Assembly: GCF_018873765.1 (NCBI RefSeq)
Contig: NC_057918.1
Span: forward strand, 12,904,862 to 12,968,861
Reading direction: 5' to 3'
Origin: Telopea speciosissima
Taxonomy: Eukaryota > Streptophyta > Magnoliopsida > Proteales > Proteaceae
Length of the DNA: 64,000 nucleotides
Positions within the stretch are counted from its first letter, which is position 1. The number at the start of each line of letters is the position of its first letter. The translations under genes were made by a program, and so were the position numbers. A model generated the notes under the pieces. The model did not search any database. It saw only the letters and a list, made by a program, of their open reading frames with translations, and was not told the origin of the DNA. This document shows positions 57,101-64,000 of the stretch, in pieces.

Positions 57101-57710
57101 TGTGGTCCATTGCCCCCTTTCTCCATCACTTTATGTCTGTATTGTACATATGGTCGAGGCCTTAAGTTTTAACAGGACATGATGGTTGGGCTAGTCATGC
57201 CTGGTGGGTTAATCAGAATGGGGAACTGTCCCGTTAAAATTTGGTATCGGATCGTTCCATTAATAAATTGAAAGATACTGAAATTTGATTTTGATATCGA
57301 ATAATAAATGAGACATGATGGTTTTAGGATGGGATTCCTAATGGTATTAGTATCAAAATATTGGTTTGATACCAAAACTAATAGTATTTTTTTAAAAGGT
57401 ATATTTTATATTCTTGTGTTAAAATTTTATGACTCTAGTTTGATGTATTTTAGTGGTATTTTATCTTATAAAGGTTTCAGCTACTAGACCTTTGGTTTTT
57501 CTATAAATTTGTTTTGTAAAATCATATATTGGCTTGTTTATCTCATCTTAATAATTCTTAACACTTTGTTTTGAGAAGATTACAAAAAATCTTAGGAGTT
57601 TGAAGAAATAGAACCTCAAAATTTATCTTGGTTTTGTATTGTAAGTTGTTTTCTAATAATGGAATCATCTCGAAACCATTAAAGTTCATCTCCCTTTTAT
57701 GGACCTAGAA
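54149..57710. other. Intergenic sequence with decayed repeats
   Basis: At 54540-54800 TTGATCCTGG, TTTCGATCAAACCC and TTTCAATCATAGG recur around a possible inverted repeat. At 55980-56440 there is a stretch rich in GAGTC/GACTC words (GGTGAGTCGGGTGAGTC and, further on, CATGACTCATGACTAAG) that looks like a diverged fold-back element. No gene recognised. Confidence 0.4.
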
Positions 57711-58195
57711 CTAGGGGTGCAAGTTTGGCCCTGTCGGCCCGAATCCGCCCTGAGTCCGAACAGGGCCTAGACTGAGATATCTTGGCCATGAGGGCGGGTC
57801 AGGGCTGGAAATTTCTAACCCTGAGTCAGGGTCGAGTTGGGTTAGGGTTGAAGCCTCAGGCTAAGTCTGGCCCGACCCAGCCCGACCCGATTTTAAGTTT
57901 TATTATAAATTATATATGGGGGAAGTTTTCATACACGGCCGTATAAGCATGCACAGTCGTGTCCCCTCTCAATTTTTAATGAATAATTGAGATTATTTAA
58001 CCAGGTTTACTTTCTAATCAAAAGATTCAAGACTAGCTTAATTAGTCCCCATGATTATTTTCATGGCTGTCAGGGGCATCCCCCTATGCCCAGACATACA
58101 GATGTGCAAAATGACCACCATGCCCATCCTGATCGATGCCCGTGCACATGTTCTCTTTCGCTAAGGCACTAGCGTAGGGTTATGCTCCCGAATAG
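57711..58195 (+). repeat. hAT-like fragment followed by a copy of the AAATGACCACC family
   Basis: TAGGGGTGCAAGTTTGGCCC at 57713 resembles the left end of plant hAT elements (TAGGGGTGCAA), followed by GGCCCGACCCAGCCCGACCC repeats to about 57895. No right end is seen. From about 57918 a second unit begins GAAGTTTTCATACACGG and contains CAAAATGACCACCATGCC (about 58105) and GATGCCCGTGCACATG. Its start matches, on the opposite strand, the window's first 137 bases. Confidence 0.45.
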
Positions 58196-60011
58196 AGTTC
58201 ACTCTCTTTTTCTTTTTTTCAATAACTTGTTTTGCTATTTGATAAGCCCAGAGCAAGAGGAGCTTAGGGTTTATTTATACACAAAATCAGCCTTATCTGA
58301 ACTGCATGTGATAGTTTTTGAAGGACATGCTATGTTACTTTAGGTGAGGGTGTGCCGAGACGGCACTCCCTTTGGTTATTATTTATCGGGTCCTTGTCAT
58401 CCAGCAAAACATGGAAGGCAGCCTTCTTGGTGCGGACATGGCTGTCAGTGCAATAAGGTACTAGCCTACGTCCAAGAGAGGTTGTTGGTTTGATTCTCCC
58501 CATCGAATATTAGACATTCTTATTTCCCAACCCCCCCCCCCCCCCTTTTTTTTTGCCGCCCTCTCTTCTTGGAGCCGGGACCCCACCCTGTCTGCCCTCT
58601 TGGGCTGTCACCTCTAATGGCCTATGGCCCTTGGTAGAGTTGATAAAAAAGAGAGAAAAAAAAAATTGAAGAATAGAATTGGAACCCACAATGGTATGGG
58701 TCATGGACCTTAGCTCAAATAGTTGGGCTTCTCTGGGTTATGCCCATTATCAGCTCCCTACTGCTCCCCCACCCCCAACTCCCTCACCAACCGCCAGGAT
58801 CTCTCATGGCTTTTTCAAGTATTATCCTTCTCTGTGTACTCCCGTAGTTCTATATTGTACTGTAATCCTGTAGCCCTGTAATATTCTGTAGTTCTGTTAT
58901 AGCGAGGCTGGATCAGGCTCTCTTGGATTCCATTTGTGCGCCTAAGGGCGTACGACAACCTGATTTGGACTCTATAATACCCTATGTACTTCTTATTTAC
59001 AGCCCCCAAAAATATAAAAATAAAAAAAATTTATAGTTCCTTGAATTCGGGCTCACATGGGCCCAGGTTAACCAAGAAGAGGCCAAGCCCATTTAGTTAC
59101 ACCTGAGGTACCTAACGTTTAAACTATGTTTAAGGTATCTGACATCATTAGCCAAGCATAAACAGTGTCAAGGAAGTGTTAACATAAGATGATGAAATGA
59201 GCAAAATGTCTAAGTTCTTATATCTATAAAAAAGATTGTAATTGGAAGGATATGATTCAACTATTTCAACATCGACTCTTTACATTTTTTTACCTTTGAT
59301 TTAGACCATGATCTTTCATATAGCATTATAAAATCATGGAGAAAAAAAAATATTATGATACAATTAGATTCAAGATCATACCATCAATAGTTTAAAAAAT
59401 ATTCTAATTTGAAGGATAAGATTCAATCATAATGTTTTAATACTTTAAAATGTCTGAATTGGATATTGACTATGCTATTAACATTTTAAATTATGACAAA
59501 CACAACAATACATCTTGATCTAAGATCCTACTGTCATAAAATTTTAAAGGATTCTAATTGGAAGAATACAATCAAACCATTATATCATGCTCGTGGGATG
59601 AGGATTCAAAAAGGATTGGGCTCCTCTCTTTGGAGGGCATCGCCCATTGAGTACCCAATGAGGCATCCAAAGGCTAGGCTTTACTGCACACATCCTCGCG
59701 CTCACCCAGTCAGCCATCAAAATGTGTGCAACACAGCCCAGCCATTGGATGCCTCATTGGGCAATGCTCTCCAAGGAGAGGAGCTGAATCCATTGAAAAA
59801 TAGTTTGGGAGTAAAAAAGAGCATAACTAGCGTGTACACAACCTAAAATTTTTCCCGCCCTACTTAAAGTGTTGACATGCTGAGTTGAGCCCAGGCCCAT
59901 TGGATAAGTGGGCTTGCCATTAGAATATGACAGGAAAAGATCCTTTGCACTGGCTGCATTTTCTTTTTTTCTCCAACTTCTATTTTAAGAATGGATTTTC
60001 TTCCCATCACT
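58196..60011. other. Intergenic sequence, nothing recognised
   Basis: A poly-C run followed by poly-T lies near 58531-58553. A tRNA-B-box-like GGTTTGATTCTCC near 58487 could be a SINE trace but has no matching A box. The pair ATTGGATGCCTCATTGGGCA (59741) and its near-complement around 59647-59670 may mark a small inverted repeat. Confidence 0.4.
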
Positions 60012-60300
60012 ATGCGTGAAGTATAATGCTTCACTATTTGTCAACATAGCAGTACATGGGTTAGTCCACGTGATAGAGGATCAGCAAGCATCTCATTGGT
60101 TCAATTTCAACTTAAAATGAGTTGAGAAAGTAGCCAAAATTACAAAAGATGTCATTTTGTATTTTCCATTTGATGACGTTTTGGTAAGTTTACTAAAAAT
60201 TTGAATCAGAGTCTAACCAACTTTCCCTGCTTACTTTGGACTAAAATTTGGTCATTGAGATGTATGTGAGGTACGCTATTACATTGACTAACCTTTGTGA
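60012..60300. repeat. Second copy of the long-TIR MITE, right arm decayed
   Basis: Matches the 24405 element through ATGCTTCACTATTTG, AGTACATGGGTTAGTCCACG, AAGCATCTCATTGGTTC, TTACAAAAGATGTCATTTTG and CTGCTTACTTTGGACTAAA. The right arm is recognisable only as TTGAGATGTATGTGAGG and ATTGACTAACC. About 80% similar to the first copy over the left arm by eye. Confidence 0.7.
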
Positions 60301-60576
60301 GGATATATGGTTAAATTCAAGTCTTGCATTTTATTTGTCCAATCAAGATGAGTTTGTAGATTGCTATTCCATGTGATATAATTAAGTGTCCCGACTCCCG
60401 ACCACAGATTCTCTTACTTGGTCAGCTGACTAGTAAGAGGGCTCACCACGTCAAAGTTCACTTCTCTAGTCGTCATTGTCCTTAATAACTATCATATGAC
60501 ACTTGGATGGACTCAAATTTTGTGAATAGGTAGACCTCAAGATCCCCTAATCTAATTTTTGTGATAAAGAAATTTT

Positions 60577-60790
60577 TTTTGCCACCCATCACCTAGGGTG
60601 AAGAGAGAATATCTTCATCCAAATTGATTTGATTTTAGAATTGGATTCATGGACATGGAATAGTGAATTTCATCATTAACTCTCGCCTATATTGCATTCG
60701 AAATACTCTTTCTCAATACAACAGGAGAGTCAGATCCCATGGATTAAGAGGTTCTTTCTTCACCATTGTGAAGTGTTGAGTGACTGTCTA
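60577..60790. repeat. Degenerate member of the CTTCACC fold-back family
   Basis: CACCTAGGGTGAAGAGAGAA near the left and TTCTTTCTTCACCATTGTGA near the right are approximate inverted repeats, resembling the ends of the 49563-49725 element. Considerable decay. Confidence 0.4.
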
Positions 60791-61136
60791 GTCTAAGTTT
60801 AGTTGGGTTAAGTTTGGCTGATGTTGGGTTTAAGTCAACCTTAGTCTTGGCCATGACCAATTACTGGCGGTGAGACGACATAGAGTTATATTCTTATTCT
60901 AGGCTTTCATAATTGTAGTTTTACTCTAACTATCAAATTAATATATGGGAAAAAGAATGCTATCTAGCTGATCGTGTGGTCAGCATGGCTCTTGCTAGAC
61001 ACAAAACTGCCCTACCCCCATAGAAAGATGAAAATCCCATCCAAGTCGATGCTTGTGTGCATAATCCCATTGGTCAACGTGGTGTGCAAGCTCAATCTAG
61101 ATGCCCCGATAGCGTTCTCTTATCCTTAACATCCAT

Positions 61137-61254
61137 GCTACCATACTTAAACAAGTCAGCAAAGGTAACACTAGAGGAAACCCATGAATCAGTTTGCTAC
61201 CATACTTAAACAAGTCAGCAAAGGTAACACTAGAGGAAACCCATGAATCAGTTT
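61137..61254. repeat. Perfect two-copy tandem duplication, period 59 bp
   Basis: The unit beginning GCTACCATACTTAAACAAGT occurs at 61137 and 61196 with no differences that I can see, so it is a very recent duplication or an assembly artefact. Non-coding. Confidence 0.92.
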
Positions 61255-61714
61255 GAAGTAAAATAAGATCAAAAGTGTTTAATTTGCCACTAATCCCAAC
61301 ATATGGCATTTGCTTCTTCCATGTGATTTCCCTCCTTATAATTAGTTCTTGAATGCATTTTCCAAAATATTACTCTAGTTATAGCTTTGCGTGTAAGTAG
61401 TGACATGGGAACTTTAAAGTCCCCCTCGATTGTATTGTTTACTATTATTATTATTATTATTCTTGGTTTCTTTCGCGGTTCCACCTGATCAATATCAGCT
61501 CTTTCAAGGTTTTTGATTTTGGACCACTAGTATTGCTAGTATAATAATACTAAACTTGCCTCGGAAGGATCATATTAAAGTTGTTAAGAAAGAACATTAA
61601 TTACAAAGATAAATAGAAAAGAGCAAATCTTATAATTTAATTATTGAATCATTGATGGCTTTATTTGAACTTAAAAAATTGAAATATAAAATAGGCAAAG
61701 AGAACGTCACCCAA

Positions 61715-61870
61715 TCGCACAGCATATGCCGCCTTTGTATCAGACATAGGAACGTACAAAATGACCACCATACCCCTAATCATTTCCATCTTTTCAGAGG
61801 TGTAGCGATCATTACGCACGCACCTGTGTCTGGGCGTAAAGACGACGTACACTGCGCAACCGAGTGACAT
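61715..61870 (+). repeat. Copy of AAATGACCACC-core dispersed family
   Basis: TACAAAATGACCACCATACCCC at 61756 is followed by CpG-rich sequence with GATCATTACGCACGCACC and GCGTAAAGACGACG. It is unusually CpG-rich for this AT-rich region. Overlapping frames on both strands are by-products of that composition. Confidence 0.5.
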
Positions 61871-62938
61871 TCTTTATCCTATAAAATAATATAAATCAAA
61901 ACCATTGACTTGATACAAACTCTTTAAATTTATAAAATAGAATAGTGTTGCACCTTACAACTAATGAAAAGGGTGGACCGGATCTCAAATCATTAATTAT
62001 ATGTTTTTTTTAAAGAAATTTAGAAGCAAAAAATACATATTAATTCAACAAGTTGCTACAGAATTCTTGCCTTGATTCTGGCGTGGATGTTTAATTAACA
62101 ACTTTAAAATTCTTGGTTCCAAATGTAGTGTTGATGCATGAAGAGAAGAGAAAACGCGTTACCATTGAAGGCTTCTACAAATTTTATTAGCCTGCCATGC
62201 CTAGCTAGATCATCCAAGTTTCATTAAAGTTTGCTTTTAAGATTGGTTACTATGGGACCCCAATTATACAAGATAATATATATATATATTGAGTGGTTTA
62301 GAATTTAAATCACTTCTTCTATTAATCTTTAACCCCCCCCTCCCAAAAGAAAAAGATAAGTTATTAATTAATTTATTTCTATTTTTCCATTAATCCAAAT
62401 GATTGAGCTTAATAATTATGGTTAGAACTTACAAATCCTATCTCAGTGATCAGTTCTCGAGTTACGATCAATTGTTTGTTTGATCTTTTTTTTGAAACAA
62501 AAAACTGCATGGAGTCCATGCAAGCCTACCGTATATATTTTTCAAATTCTCTCTCTTTCTCTTTATTGTGTCTTGAAATGTTTGGCTTTTGGAGAGCAAC
62601 CAACCGTGGAAGCCGCTCTTTTTGATTGTTTTATGTAACCCTAGTGTATAATATTCCAATATTTTATGCTAATTAATTAAAGATATAATAAGTGGCCATA
62701 AAACGTTTTGAAAAGTATGAAAGTTGAACAAGAAAATTCTCTTCTCTTACATAGATATATATTCTTTACCTAACATTTATATTTTCTTATATTAGCTCTA
62801 TAAGGTTCTCTATCATTCTATTGGTTAGGTGTGATTGGCCAAAAATTGGGTCTCTTTAGACTTGATCCTATTTCCCTACCACTTAGCCAATGGGAACTGA
62901 ACCAAAATAGAATTTTCAGAAAAGAAAAAAAGAATAAG

Positions 62939-63130
62939 GGCTTGCATGATAACGTTTATGTTTTCTGGACCAAAATTTTATTCCAGAAATGATTTTTTTT
63001 GTATTTCTATTACTGAATCAAATTTCTGGATTAAAAAAAAAACGTGTTTGGTAATGCATAGTAATTTTTATTTTTGGGCCAGAAAAGAAATAGAAACGCA
63101 TTTGTTCTGCACAATAATTTCTATTTATGA
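62939..63130 (+). repeat. MITE-like fragment (GGGCTTGCATGATAACG start)
   Basis: GGGCTTGCATGATAACGTTT followed by TTCCAGAAATGATTTTTTTTG and AACGTGTTTGGTAATGCAT resembles a plant MITE type that begins GGGCTTGTTTGATAACG. No opposite terminus is found before 63400. Sequence from 63131 to the window end shows no gene. Confidence 0.4.
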
Positions 63131-63829
63131 AATTTCTATAAATTTTAAAAAATACTAGTAAATACCCAAAATTTTGTTAGAGGTGGTTGTGGTGGTTGAA
63201 GTTGCATTGAAAGTGGCGTTGTGCTTTGTTCATCAAATTAACCATGTGCTTATTAAAGAACAACTCTCCCCTTTATTTCTTTTTTGTATTTTCGGTACAG
63301 AGAAGCTTCAAATTGAAGAAATTTTTTTTCTCCTATTTCTAAGCAATTTTTTTTGTCCCGATTCATTCCCAAGAACAAAAAAATGAATCATTATTAACAA
63401 ACAGATTTCTATCCTTTTTTGTTCCAAAAACCATAAGAGAGAGAAATATGGAAAAGAAGTGTTATCATGCCCTAAGATCCTTAAATCTTAATAAATCATA
63501 AATAAAACCGTCACCAATGTATTAAATTAATAATCTTCACTGGGTTAGGGTTTAGAAAGAGTGACGTAAGGACCCACTTATTCATGCTAATAAAGCAATC
63601 CTGTCGGATGTTAATGGTGCACCTACAAAAGAATATTAATGGCCGGAAAACTAGTGGGTTTGGTATGGGTTTCGTGTCTCTGTAACCTCCATGACCAAGC
63701 AATTAATTGAACTTCTTTGTAAGGGACTTTCTAAGCCCTTAATCCATCACTACATATGTATTGTGGGGAAACCAGTTTCCACCTTTAGTTTAAATTACAC
63801 AAAAAAATAAAACAAATAATAATTTCTTG

Positions 63830-63831
<2 letters not shown>

Positions 63832-63861
<30 letters not shown>

Positions 63862-63867
63862 AAGAAG
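63832..63867 (+). repeat. (GAA)n microsatellite
   Basis: Twelve uninterrupted AAG/GAA triplets in non-coding DNA near the window end. Confidence 0.95.
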
Positions 63868-64000
63868 ACTATTTATGTGGTAAGTACAAGTACTCTACTG
63901 ATTAGATAACTAAATTAAACTTATACGAAAGATAGAGAAAATTTATATGGTGGGAAGCAAAGTTGAATTAATTCTTTTCACATTTCAACCATGACAATAA

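Noticed and set aside
58430..58510. tRNA-like sequence with GGTTTGATTCTCC
   Set aside because: No cloverleaf or A box at the right distance; at best a SINE trace.
51701..64000. Search for a gene between the formin promoter and the window end
   Set aside because: All frames are under 120 codons, without family similarity, and mostly overlap repeats. Nothing supportable.

Overview
This is nuclear DNA of a flowering plant. The genes have many short exons with GT-AG introns, the intergenic DNA is AT-rich, and plant transposon families are abundant (Ty1/copia, an RTE-type LINE, a TRIM, a gypsy-type LTR, hAT- and MULE-like MITEs, CACTA-like and SINE fragments). The protein families belong to plant-specific clades. 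Very long introns full of transposons suggest a lineage such as a basal eudicot or magnoliid, but I cannot name the species.

Three protein-coding genes can be supported. (1) 1460-2467, plus strand: an intronless gene for a 335-residue multi-pass membrane protein of unknown function. (2) 3317-10399, minus strand: a nine-exon DHHC protein S-acyltransferase of the PAT19/20 type, 630 residues by my splicing. It converges tail-to-tail with gene 1. (3) 19468-50968, minus strand: a 17-exon class II formin (FH20-like), about 1589 residues, with an N-terminal PTEN-like pseudophosphatase and C2 region, a giant polyproline FH1 exon and an FH2 actin-nucleation domain. For genes 2 and 3 I placed every splice junction by eye and checked that exon lengths and phases add up to an uninterrupted frame.

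Layout: 1-1459 promoter and leader of gene 1; 1460-2467 gene 1; 2468-3316 convergent 3' ends; 3317-10399 acyltransferase; 10.4-11.0 kb its leader and promoter; 11-18.4 kb intergenic DNA with copia, CACTA-like and MITE remnants; 18.4-19.5 kb probable formin 3' UTR; 19.5-51.0 kb formin, with introns of 3.5, 10.2, 6.7, 2.7 and 1.8 kb. The 10.2-kb intron holds a long-TIR MITE, a complete TRIM, a gypsy-type LTR and a decayed copia element carrying a LINE insertion with a visible target-site duplication. From 51.0 to 51.7 kb lies the formin promoter. From 51.7 to 64 kb I find no gene, only MITEs and small tandem duplications.

The three genes do not form a pathway. The acyltransferase acts in membrane lipidation, the formin in actin and microtubule organisation, and the first protein is unassigned. 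I found no CRISPR array, rRNA or convincing tRNA, and no sign of a new defence or biosynthetic system. The most noteworthy content is the nested transposon architecture in the formin introns and several dispersed inverted-repeat families.
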